Source: Plantago ovata
Lineage: Eukaryota; Streptophyta; Magnoliopsida; Lamiales; Plantaginaceae
Length of the DNA stretch: 64,000 nt
Reading direction: 5' to 3'
Assembly: GCA_028274465.1 (NCBI GenBank)
Contig: CM051457.1
Location: 61,566,899-61,630,898 of the forward strand
Shown: positions 32,355 through 42,740 of the stretch, piece after piece
Layout: each line of letters opens with the position of its first letter
Position numbering within the stretch: the first letter of the stretch is position 1
The notes under the pieces: generated by a model
Told to the model about the DNA's origin: nothing
The model's input: only the letters and a program-made list of their open reading frames with translations
Database searches by the model: none
Translations under genes and position numbers: made by a program

Positions 32355-33664
32355 TGATGAATGTGTATTTTACACTTTCATTCGAGTCTTTTTCACCTAT
32401 TTTAGCTATCCTCTATGTTAATTTAGCTATATTTTAGTACATTTTATTAGAATAGTGTCACGTTTCCCTTTAGATTTTATTTTACAGGTTTTGGTTGAAA
32501 TTGGAAGATTTCCGGGCAATTATATTGAAGTTGACAAGGAATTGGTGTTCCAGAAGCCTATTTGGAGTATCTGAAGGTTTTCGGATAGGATTTGGAGTCT
32601 AGGGGCCGAATCTGGAGGTTAGAAGGCTACTAGAAGACAGAAACCGAGTCCGAAAAGGGGAAGAAATCCAAAAACGCGTCGAAAACGCGGAATTCCGCAA
32701 ATTTCTCTACGGGGCGAACCGCCGCAGAGGTGGGGCGAACTGCCCCACACCGGGCGAACCTCCGCGCGTGTGGGGCGAACCGCCCCACAGTATTTCGGGG
32801 CCTATATATAGTTGCTCAGTTTTCTCCGAAAATCATTCTTTCCAGACCTACTTTCTCACCTCTCTCTGTAGTTTTAGGTAGGGACTTCCCAGAGACTGTT
32901 CTGGGGGTCCGTAGCTTAGGGGACACTTTTTCATAGCGGATTGGAGCTCGTAGGATCGCAATTCTTCGGAGATTGACAACCTTCGGTAACTTGTATCTTA
33001 CAGTTTAATCTACTTATTTTATATATCTTTCAATATGTTTTCTTCTATGATTTCTGTTGATTGCATGCCTATTATGAGTAGCTAAACTTATCGTTGGTGG
33101 TAGTATGTGAATTCTTAGCGAAGGAAAGATAATCATGTTAATGGCTATATCGCGCATTATACTCCGTGTCATTGCTTTATTTCGTTGATCAGGCACAACA
33201 TAAATTCTCGTATGTTGTATTAATTATTATGCACAATTGGACACTTGTCGACCTGTGTGCGAGTTTATCTTCGTAGTGTTGAATAATTACGGAACACAAT
33301 AGGACAAAAGTGATTGACTTGTCAGACCAATTATCTTCGTAGTGCTTAATAATTGCAACATGACACTAGATTGATTCAAAGATCTCTATGCAAGACCGAG
33401 GAATTTATGCATGATTATCGACCCGTTATGCTTTGAAGGATCATACTATCACCAATCTCCATTATCTGTTAGAAAACCCCCTTTGCTATCTGTCTGCTGT
33501 TTATATTCTCTTGTTAAATAGATAAAGCTAGTTATAGTCCTGAGAGAACGACAATCGAGTCATTCTACCGCTACACTACGGTTTTCGTTGTAGTTGTGGA
33601 TTGCCTTTGGCTAAATAACAAATATTATTTGCTCAATTAGAATCTTACAAATTCCGGTTCATCA
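32355..33664 (+). repeat. 5' LTR of copy F
   Basis: This 1310-bp LTR has a palindrome array at 32711-32789 and a TATATATA box at 32803-32810. It is close to the 3' LTR along most of its length, with scattered single-base differences. The last 35 bp before the TCATCA end are different from those of the 3' LTR. Confidence 0.93.
32711..32789. repeat. Palindrome array upstream of TATA, copy F 5' LTR
   Basis: Four units have core GGGGCG-AAC-CGCCCC (32711-32724, 32732-32748, 32751-32765, 32770-32789). The last is TGTGGGGCGAACCGCCCCAC, with 9-bp arms around AAC. Two units are imperfect. The TATA box starts 13 bp after the array. The same array is at 39367-39445 in the 3' LTR. Confidence 0.85.
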
Positions 33665-33809
33665 AATTGGCGCCGCTGCCGGGGACTATACTCATTTTTT
33701 CTGTTTAATTTGTTTATATTTATAGCTTTAGATTCCTAATTCTACTAGTTTTAGTTTTCCTTTTTAATCTCTCTCTGATACTGCTTTCCTAGTCTGTTAC
33801 AGATAGTGT
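33665..33809 (+). other. tRNA-Asp primer binding site and short leader, copy F
   Basis: TGGCGCCGCTGCCGGGGA at 33668-33685 is the complement of the 3' end of plant tRNA-Asp except for one base (C for T). The perfect form is present in copies H (49498-49515) and I (60932-60949, complemented). The gag ATG follows after 124 bp. Confidence 0.85.
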
Positions 33810-35963
33810 ATGCCGCATACACGTTTTGCAGGAACACCGCTTGCTGATTCAATTGCTGAGATCGACAGAGTCTACCACCAAAGAAGGCGACTACTTGAAA
33901 GGCGTGCACTAGAGGAAATAGAGGATACCGATTTCTCTGAATCTCTACTCAGTCTTTTCAAGGAAATCGATGGAATGGCAGAAGCTAGACCACTGAAGGC
34001 ATGGGTTCAACCCACCAAGGATCGTATGAGGGGACCGGCGATTGTTCTTTCGTTTGCAACCCGAGATCTAGAGATCAAGAACCACGCATTCCAACAACTT
34101 CCGAGGTTCTATGGCTTATCAATGGAAGATGTGATGGGGTACTTGCACGATATTGATGATTTCGTCAACCAACTCCCACGACCCGGAGCTGACATAACAA
34201 CCGATGAGTTGAGGATGAAGGTTTTTGCTATGGGACTTGGCGACAGAGCAAAGTCATGGTTAAGTTCTCTTCCAGCAGGCTCGCTGGACACTTGGGAGAA
34301 GTTTTTTTCAGCTTTCATGGAGAAATACTTCCCTCACACCTTGACTACCACGCTAAAGGCGCAGATCACTGGATTCAAGCAGGACTATGATGAGACCATC
34401 TACACGGCGTTTGAGAGGTTCCAAGATCTCACGAACAAGTGCCCTCACCATGGGTTTGAACTTTCTGACCTAGTCCAACACTTCTACAATGGACTAACCT
34501 TCGAGAACCAACAAGTGCTGGATTTCCAATGCCGAGGCAATATTTGGGAGGAAACCGCAGAAGCCGTCTGGGCAGTTTTCGAAAGGCTTGCTAAGGGTTC
34601 GCAGTTCAAGGACCCAAGAGCAATGGTTAGGAGACGTGGACCTGAAGCTCCACCGACTCAAGAAGCCCCTATGTATAGGGGGAACGGGGACCAATTCGAG
34701 TGATTTACCAACGAATTGAAGCAAGTCCTCAAGAGCGCCACCGGAATAACTGTTTCGAACGAAGTATGCCGAATATGCAAGAACTATGGGCATGGGGCTC
34801 ATATGTGTAGATCGGAGCTGGCATACGATGATGGCAACTGGGCTCGAGGAGGCGAAGAAGAAGCCTTTGCTACGGAGTTTGGTACTCAAGAAGTTAGCTA
34901 CGGGCAAGACAGTAGGAACCCTCGAGGTGGATTTTGGAGAAGAGGATTCCGAAACAATCAAGGATATGCACCGACTAACCAAACTTATGGACCTAACCAA
35001 GACCGTAGTAGGCTAAACTATGGTAATGATCACTACGAAAACCCCGCTCCGAAAGAGCCACCGAAGTCGAAGTCGGCTCAACTGATGGAGAACTTGCAAA
35101 AGATGGTCGATCACACACAAAATTTTCTCAAAAGTTATGAAGAAGATTCTAAGAAGACTAGGGCAAGGCTCGATAGGTTGGAAGAGAGCACTAGGCTTGC
35201 CCATCAAAAGATGCAAGAATTGATCGACCGAGGAGCAAGTAGGGAACAAGGCAAACTGCCTAGCAGCACTGTGAAGTCGAATGCCATTACATTGGCTGGT
35301 GATGTACCTGACGAAATCACCATCAAGAAGGTTGTTAGGTGCGAGTGTTGCATGAAGGAAGAACTTCTACAGGCTGAGGAAGAAGAGAAGGACCTTGGTT
35401 CTGACGTAAGTGATGAGGAGCAAGAGGATCCCGAACCACTCCCTAAAAGTTTCGATGTTGAGGTAGGGATTGGTGAGCTTGAAGATGTCCGTGTCACACT
35501 AGACACGGGATCCTACTCAAACATAATTCCTCTGAATGTGTTTGAAAAGAGCAACCTTGGAAAACTATCTGAGCAAAGGGCTATTGTGCAACTGGCGGAT
35601 GGATCCTTTATAAGACCCGAGGGCGTTGTGAAAAATGTGTTGGTCAAGATTGGTGAAGCATCTATATACACCAATTTTGTAGTTATGCCGGCGTCTGCAC
35701 CTGGAACAGGGGATGTCATACTCTTAGGGCAAACATTCTTGACTAAACTACGCTCCGTAATGGACATCTACCAAAGAACTTGCACTATTGAAGTAGATGG
35801 CAAGCAACACGTGTTGAAAGCCATACCTGATCCACCTGATCCGCCTGAAATTACTACTCACTACTGTGGTCTTGCAGCCTATATTCTTTCTTATTCACAG
35901 GTTCGTGGCATGGAGAGGAGATCAATGAAGGGGAAGCCTAGTACCCGCAAAAAGAAGAGATAG
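33810..35963 (+). pseudogene. gag-pro: Gag-protease of copy F, one in-frame stop
   Basis: A 717-codon frame starts at ATG 33810 and carries a single TGA at 34701-34703. Residues 70-260 are the Athila-like Gag domain (AIVLSFATRDLEIKNHAFQQ, SLDTWEKFFSAFMEKYFPHT, NKCPHHGFELSDLVQHFYNG). After the stop a zinc knuckle CRICKNYGHGAHMC (CX2CX4HX4C) is followed by a coiled-coil linker. The retroviral-type aspartic protease comes next, with VTLDTGSYSNI as active site and ILLGQTFL as flap-side motif. The homologous position in copy I reads Cys (TGC), so the TGA is probably a point mutation. Readthrough cannot be excluded. The frame ends at 35963 with no RT following. Confidence 0.88.
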
Positions 35964-36004
35964 GCGCAGACAGGAGTCGAGTCAAAGACTGTAAACAATG
36001 ACGC

Positions 36005-36463
36005 TATCCGGGAGTCAACCCGGAATTTTTATCGCTTTCTTTACTGCTTTACTGCATGCAATCATCCTTGAACTATTTGCTTCTCGTATGCGAATTTGTT
36101 CATGTCTGTGTCGTATGTGCTTATGTTTGAGTGAGATATTTCGAGTGTTTTTTGAAAAAATTGGTTTCGGGGATTAAAACCGCATTTTTCGACGACAGGA
36201 ACCGTCTCCCCGCATCGGGGAGCACGGGGCGAACCGCCCCGTGTGGGGCGAACCGCCCCGCCGATTTGGTTATTTTGCTACTAGATGATATATCTTGCTA
36301 TGCATTATGTCTTTATCTTTGATTTCTTGCATATGGTTGTGTCTATTGATGTAATGATTGTAGATTTGACGATAGAATGCTTAATTGTTGAGTATGAGGA
36401 TTTATGATGGTAGAATTTTTCGCTGCTATGGTATGAATTTAGCCTTGTTATCAAGGATATTGG
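36005..36463 (+). other. Non-coding spacer after gag-pro with internal palindrome array, copy F
   Basis: There is no frame of note. The spacer holds an array at 36206-36260: a hairpin CTCCCCG-CAT-CGGGGAG (36206-36222), then ACGGGGCGAACCGCCCCGT (36224-36242, 8-bp arms around AAC) and GGGGCGAACCGCCCC (36246-36260). The core is the same as in this element's LTR array. Confidence 0.85.
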
Positions 36464-37045
36464 TTGTCTAGTAAGAGCATAATGTGGTGTATTGCATGTA
36501 GTAGTTACATTGGTATGTTGCATGATGAAGTAGCTAGGCTAGACATTACGGTTTGGGGAGCTCGATTGATGATTTTATCACTTGTGTGTTTCGCTCTTAC
36601 ACTAGCATATGCATGGGTCAGTTTTGTGTCATACGAGGTGCTAATTGCTGTTTGTAGGTACCATACCAAGGGAAAGAAGCATTCCCGTATGATTTCTATG
36701 AAGAACCATGTCAAGGAAGGTGACCTCGATAGATGTGCGTTCGAGCCAGGGGGTTTTGCAACAACATCGTGGATTATCCTAGAGGAGGAGCTAGAGTACA
36801 CCTGGAGTAAGGACTCCTATGCCTATTCATGCACCACCGAAGGGACAGAAACCATTATTATGTCTGCAATCCATCACAAGGACTGCAAAGTTCGAGTGAA
36901 CTGGAAGGCACCGGGACATTCTCGCCGCGACGGATTCAATCATGAGTTCGCAGTTGCTAGAAGGTTCCGAAGCGCTAGCTTGGTTCCAATACATAACGAC
37001 ATGGGTACCCAGCACCTTGTTGGGGTGCCCCTTGCCTGCCTCTAA
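36464..37045 (+). CDS. Unidentified 193-aa frame in copy F, partly conserved in copy H
   Basis: The frame begins with a hydrophobic stretch (LMILSLVCFALTLAYAWVSF), which could be a membrane segment. It continues NHVKEGDLDRCAFEPGGF, EYTWSKDSYAYSCTTEG and KVRVNWKAPGHSRRDGFNHE, and ends in a stop. In copy H the last 110 codons are open in the same frame (49710-50051). Differences between the two fall at first and second codon positions as well as third, so strong protein constraint is not apparent. The opposite strand is also open over part of this region. I do not recognise a family; it may be an acquired host sequence. Confidence 0.35.
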   Translation: MSSKSIMWCIACSSYIGMLHDEVARLDITVWGARLMILSLVCFALTLAYAWVSFVSYEVLIAVCRYHTKGKKHSRMISMKNHVKEGDLDRCAFEPGGFATTSWIILEEELEYTWSKDSYAYSCTTEGTETIIMSAIHHKDCKVRVNWKAPGHSRRDGFNHEFAVARRFRSASLVPIHNDMGTQHLVGVPLACL

Positions 37046-39010
37046 AAAGAACATCATATTGACATTGGGAGCATCAACTGTAGAGAATGTGGTCGACATT
37101 GGAAAACATGGAAGACAACCTCTGAATACCTGAGCAGCTTGCTGTAACCTCCTTGGGGTGTAAAACGCTGGAGGGGGAGGCCCTGATACCACTTTCCTTT
37201 CCCCTTCAACAGTTCACAACCTATTGGAGAGATACCGGGTGGAAGATTCCTTAACAGAGGCGGCCAATCTTGAAGATTCCCTTCGACACTGCAACTCTAC
37301 CAGTTACGATGTGCGTGACAGTAGTGACAATGAAGACAATAGGGACAATGATGATACCGATGGTTGAATTGGTCCTCTCCGATCTATTGATGGAACTACT
37401 GCCACTACCACAAGTCCCGATGATCATATATGAGGCTCCCAGAGCAGGCCCAATAACTCACAAACAGCATACTCAGCCGACCGAGGCCAAACCATGGGGT
37501 AACATCTAGTATCACATCTTATTTCCTCATTTTCTTACTGCTAGGGACTGGCGTTAATTTCATGAGGGGGGATGGGATTTAAGTGATCTGATGTTGTTAG
37601 TTTGGAGCTTGGTATTGATAGGATGAGTATAGTACCTTGCATGCTTTATCCGTCTGCATTTGCATTTGCACGTTTATTGCTTTCTTAGATTTTTTAGGTT
37701 GCATTCACTACATTCATCATAGGATAGTCTTGCATGTTTTATATGGAGTTTATTGCCGAATTCTTTGAACTTTTTTATTGGGTAGATCAACTAGCTATGC
37801 CATTAATCGTATGCTTCATCTCTATGAATTTGTTTGAGGTCTTTCTCGCTTGGCTTGTCACATTTATGTATTGCACTTAGTTAAGCATGGTAGTCTCGAC
37901 ATCACTTAGTGGTGTTTTCTCTACTGCGGTTCACGAAGGCCTTTATAATAGGATGATGCATGTTAGGGTCTTATGGTTGTTTTCCCGAGTAATTATGTAC
38001 CTAAGAGGCAACAAGTCTTCACCATGCTTTGAGATTGCTAAATGCCTAGGAAGGAGGTAGTGTGAGGTTGTGTGATCCTTTGTTTATAACCTATTCTTCC
38101 GAATAGGTTTGGGGAGGGGGTTGCACCATCATAGACTTGTTTTTGTTTTTCATTTCCGTATCGTGAGTTTGATTTTCCGTAAATTTTGTACTCCAACCTA
38201 TTCTTTCGAATAGGTTTGGGGAAGTCGTGTGAGTCATTTTTTCTCTTTTTGTTATGCTACTGCTGGCTAGAAAAATCGAAAAAAAAAGATAGAAAAAATT
38301 CCAGAAAAAAAAGAGAGAAAGAAAAAAGAATCTGGAAAGGAAAAAAAGAAAAAAAGAGAAGACCCCAAAAAAAGGCAAAGAAGGGTCCAAAAAAGAAAGC
38401 CAAATAGCAGTTTAGCAAAGTGTTGAGTCTTATTTTCCATTTTTGTAATGTTCGTAATCGTGTTTTTCTATTTTTTTATCTTTTTTGTCTTGAGTGTCAT
38501 CTGTTCTAGACCACCCTCGTCCTGCCATTCAGGAAGTGGTGAATAGCTTAAGACTTTACTTGAGGGATGGGTAGAATAGGGGGGGTGTTGTCTTTTATAG
38601 GGAACCCTCCTTCGTTTGATGAGAGCCAGTACTGGTTCGACCTGGTTTGAGGAAAAGTCTTAACATGGTGGAACAGCAGTAAGTCCTCAGTTTCATAAGA
38701 ACGGGGCAACCATTCGTATCTTAGCATGCTTCATTACGTCGTCACTGACTAGGTCCAGGTAGAGAATGTTACGAGAGACTATCTTGTCTTGACATAAGTG
38801 CTTATGTGGATGTGTATAAGTCAATCGAGGTATTCTTCAACCTATATTCATGCTTTGATTTATATGGTTTTTGTTCATATGTTTTTTGGTAAATTCAGTA
38901 GATTAGTTCATTTTATTTGGCATGAGACTCCATTTTGTGTCTTGCATGTTTTTTGTATTAGAGTCTAGCTTAGTTGCTTGAGGACAAGCAAAGGTTCGGT
39001 TTGGGGAGTT
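37046..39010 (+). other. Non-coding 3' internal region of copy F with hairpin-PPT modules
   Basis: This 2-kb stretch carries the family's conserved 3' landmarks and no credible gene. Two modules of an inverted repeat CCTATTC-N4-GAATAGG followed by TTTGGGGA lie at 38088-38116 and 38195-38223. A purine-only stretch follows at 38278-38402, and the terminal polypurine tract GGTTCGGTTTGGGGAG is at 38993-39008. The same order occurs in copies A, H and I. Confidence 0.8.
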
Positions 39011-40322
39011 TGATGAATGTGTATTTTACACTTTCATTCGAGTATTTTTCACCTATTTTAGCTATCTTCTATGTTAATTTAGCTATATTTTAGTACATTT
39101 TATTAGAATAGTGTCACGTTTCCCTTTAGATTTTATTTTACAAGTTTTGGTTGAAATTCGAAGATTTCCGGGCAATTATATTGAAGTTGACAAGGAATTG
39201 GTGTTCCAGAAGCCTATTTGGAGTATCTGAAGGTTTCCGGATAGGATTTGGAGTCTAGGGGCCGAATCTGGAGGTTAGAAGGCTACTAGAAGACAGAAAC
39301 CGAGTCCGTAAAGGGGAAGAAATCCAAAAACGCGTCGAAAATGCGGAATTCCGCGAATTTCTCTACGGGGCGAACCGCCGCAGAGGTGGGGCGAACCGCC
39401 CCACACCGGGCGAACCACCGCGCGTGTGGGGCGAACCGCCCCACAGTATTTCGGGGCCTATATATAGTTGCTCAGTTTTCTCCGAAAATCATATCTTTCC
39501 AGACCTACTTTCTCACCTCTCTCTGTAGTTTTAGGTAGGGACTTCCCAGAGACTGTTCTGGGGGTCCGTAGCTTAGGGGACACTTTTTCATAGCGGATTG
39601 GAGCTCGTAGGATCGCAATTCTTCGGAGATTGACAATCTTCGGTAACTTGTATCTTACAGTTTAATCTACTTATTTTATATATCTTTCAATATGTTTTCT
39701 TCTATGATTTCTGTTGATTGCATGCCTATTATGAGTAGCTAAACTTATCGTTGGTGGTAGTATGTGAATTCTTAGCGAAGGGAAGATAATCATGCTAATG
39801 GCTATATCGCGCATTATACTCCGTGTCATTGCTTTATTTCGTTGATCAGGCACAGCCTAAATTCTCGTATGTTGTATTAATTATTATGCACAATTGGACA
39901 CTTGTCGACCTGTGTGCGAGTTTATCTTCGTAGTGTTGAATAATTACGGAACACAATAGGACAAAAGTGATTGACTTGTCAGACCAATTATCTTCATAGT
40001 GCTTAATAATCTCAACAGGACACTAGATTGATTCAAAGATCTCTATGCAAGACCGAGGAATTTATGCATGATTATCAACCCGTTATGCTTTGAAGGATCA
40101 TACTATCACCAATCTCCATTATCTGTTTGAAAACCCCCTTTGCTATCTGTCTGCTGTTTATATTCTCTTGTTAAATAGATAAAGCTAGTTATAGTCCTGA
40201 GAGAACGACACTCGAGTCATTCTACCGCTACACTACGGCTTTCGTTGTAGTTGTGGATTGCCTTTGGCTAAATAACAAATATTATTTGATTGAATTCGGA
40301 GCACGACATCCGCGGTTCATCA
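39011..40322 (+). repeat. 3' LTR of copy F
   Basis: This 1312-bp LTR has a palindrome array at 39367-39445 and a TATA box near 39459-39466. It matches the 5' LTR except for scattered substitutions and the last roughly 35 bp before TCATCA, which differ. The target duplication GTGTT follows. Confidence 0.92.
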
Positions 40323-40327
40323 GTGTT

Positions 40328-40439
40328 TCAAGGGATTAATGCTTCATCTGTTGATATTGTTGAGAAGATAAAAGTTTCCTTGTGGCAATGGCTTATATGT
40401 CGGAATGGGATTGATCATCATTACAACTTATCCTCCTAG
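40328..40439 (+). pseudogene. LINE reverse-transcriptase C-terminal fragment, part 2
   Basis: This continues the frame of 32230-32354 after removal of copy F and one GTGTT copy. It reads QGINASSVDIVEKIKVSLWQ, then WLICRNGIDHH, and stops at TAG 40437-40439. This is the usual ending of plant LINE proteins. Copy F therefore landed in an already decayed LINE. Confidence 0.65.
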
Positions 40440-40694
40440 ATGCTGCACCGATTCAGTGTTGGTCACAGAGGTGATGGTTTAGTGGTGTTATTTGGGTGAT
40501 GGTATAGTACTGCACAAAATTTTCGGTGATATTGAGTCCATTCTTGGTGTTTAAGGCAGTGGTGCATGGTTGTAATATGTGCTATGATGGTGGCAATACA
40601 ACACTATGGTTGTATGTTAGTTGCAGAACTATGGTGTTATGACTCGTGTTATTGAAATACTATGTCAGTGTTATTATAACAGTGTTGTGTTAAT
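40440..40694 (+). other. Probable LINE 3' untranslated region
   Basis: GT-rich sequence with TGGTG-type words and no reading frame follows the LINE stop codon. The downstream limit is set by the start of the next LTR-like stretch. Confidence 0.35.
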
Positions 40695-41453
40695 AATATT
40701 TATGTGTTATGATAACACACAGTATAACACACGGGATTATCTTGTTTAATTAGTTTTTCTTTTTCATAACAAATTAAATACTTCCACGTTTTTTGTTTGA
40801 TTTATTGTGCATGAAAGATTTAAAGAATCAAACACTCACAAGGAATGATATGGACGAGAGTTCAAGAACGGTTGGAGATCTAGAAGATATTACAAGATAA
40901 GGAAAGATCTTACTACTGACCTAATTGATGAAGAAGTCTCAAATTTACAGAGAATATCACAAGACTTATTCATCAAGAAAGAAGTCGTTCCCACTGGAGT
41001 CTCAAGTTCAACTATAAATTATCAAGGGAATCGACATCTTCCGATTACGGAAAAATAGGGTTAGGAGCATAATATCATTCATTGTATTTTTCTGTGACGT
41101 TTCACAAGCTTTATAGTCTAGCCTTTATTGTATTTCATATTCAGTTTATTAGGTTTAGACTTGTCAAGATCAATATGATCTTGCTTGTGTTTGTCTAGAA
41201 AAGTTAGGAATACTATCATTGTACTATTTGGTCTTTCTAGTCTTTTGCCTCAGGGCACCGTACCGGGTAATAGAAATATTACCTGAGAAAAGTGTATTCT
41301 TCTGTGTTCTTTATTATTCCGCAGGATATTATATATGTTAAAAGAACTCTGCATTAGATTGTTGAGCGACGTGTTTCCACAACACTAGTCTCAAGTCTCA
41401 ACAAAACGATTATGTTTAGTATTTGTGTTCAAGTTATATCCTTTACATTATAA
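40695..41453 (+). repeat. Degenerate Copia 5' LTR
   Basis: It ends just before a Copia-type primer site and contains a TATA-like CTATAAATTATC near 41011. It begins near a palindrome GTGTTATGATAACAC (about 40696-40715). No second LTR was found, so the left limit is approximate. Confidence 0.45.
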
Positions 41454-42740
41454 ATTGGCATCAAGAGCTGGTTACTCGTTCTGAGTAATTGAATATGATA
41501 CTAAAATGGAATTTGCTAATCCTTATGGCAGGATGCCTATATTTGATGGCCCAAACTATGACTTCTTGGATTACCCGTATGCACACCTATTTGAATGCAA
41601 TCGAATTAGGTGTGTGGGATATCTGTAAAAATCAATTTGGTCCTCCTGGAAAAGTCCCAGATCCACAAGGTGAGAAAGTTCTTGTCAACAAGAAGGAACT
41701 CGCCTTAAAAGAGAAATTGTGGATATTAACAAAGAAAGATCTCTTGACGGTATATCCAATTTATTTAACGTGAATTCAGATTTGTGCATGATATTTTAGT
41801 TGCAGAAGGAGCCTGAGATGTTCTTCAAAGCCAACGCAAAGGGCACAAGAGTGTTTTGAGATTATTGACAATCAAATCTAAAAAATTGTTTTTTTCTATC
41901 CAAACCTCTCGTTACTCTGATAATGAAGAGTTTGGATCCATTGATTTACTTGGTTAAAATTCAAAGAGAACATCCTTAGAAAAGCTAAACACTTTTTAAA
42001 TATTTTCAATAAATCCAAAGTTAAGGATAGTTTGTTGGCCAGTACGTGTATGAAGCCCTACCATAATCCTTCCAGCAAAAAAGACTCAATAGCATCTCAT
42101 GAAACTTATTTCAAAAAGAAAGAAAGTGTTCCATGTTCTACTTGTAAGAATTGGGGTCACTATGCAAAAGAGAGTGCAAATACCATGAACAGGAAGGATA
42201 AAGCCAACTGGGTAGCACTTAGTGAAGATGGGGAGATTATTGAGGTTGAGAAAGAAGATCGAGATGGAGAGAGAGAGAGACTTGATTTCAGTTTTCACAT
42301 CTCTCAGGCGCGGTGTTAAGGACTGTGTTCTCATAACACGTAACCCAACACAGAAGATGTAATGTCTCTTGATTCTGATAATTGTCATTCTATTAGTTCA
42401 ATTATTGTTTATGCAGAATATTGTGAGGAAGGTAGTGATGAAGATGTGATGACACCAGACAATGTTGTTAATGATATATCATGATAATGTATGAAGCTCT
42501 CATACTGGTGTCTGCTAAGTGTAACAGAATTACAAAGGCCTTTACAAAAGAAAAGACAGGTTGCGTGAACCATTGTTCAGAGTTGAGGTACTCTTTATTC
42601 ATAAAATTCTTGACCTTTTTATGCAAAGTACTAAACATAGTCATGCTAAAAAGATGATTGTTAAAATGAATACTGTAATATTTAAAATATGTATAGTTAC
42701 AAGTCTTGATAATGAAGAAACCACTTATAATGACATAGAA
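41454..42740 (+). pseudogene. gag: Copia gag remnant with primer site
   Basis: TTGGCATCAAGAGC at 41455-41468 differs from the initiator tRNA-Met primer site by one substitution and one insertion. The gag begins at ATG 41504 (MEFANPYGRMPIFDGPNYDF). It shifts frame soon afterwards, continuing as MHTYLNAIELGVWDICKNQF in the frame ending at 41773, the DUF4219/UBN2-type Gag of Copia elements. Further on CSTCKNWGHYAKES (in 42032-42319) is a zinc knuckle whose last Cys has become Ser. Downstream to 42740 only scattered acidic remnants remain. There is no RT or integrase. Confidence 0.7.

Larger units (their letters stand above)
32355..40322 (+). mobile_element. Complete tRNA-Asp-primed LTR element with Gag-protease only, copy F
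   Basis: The LTRs are at 32355-33664 and 39011-40322, with TGATGA/TCATCA ends. A primer site complementary to tRNA-Asp with one mismatch lies at 33668-33685, and a polypurine tract is at 38996-39010. The target duplication GTGTT flanks it at 32350-32354 and 40323-40327. The internal region encodes Gag and an aspartic protease and then about 3 kb without RT, RNase H or integrase. The tRNA-Asp primer site and Gag type resemble the Athila group. It is non-autonomous for reverse transcription and integration. Confidence 0.93.

Noticed and set aside
36827-37192. Antisense frame in copy F with a counterpart at 49869-50105 in copy H
   Set aside because: It overlaps the sense frame that is also open in both copies. 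Nothing favours the antisense reading, and changes are not at wobble positions.
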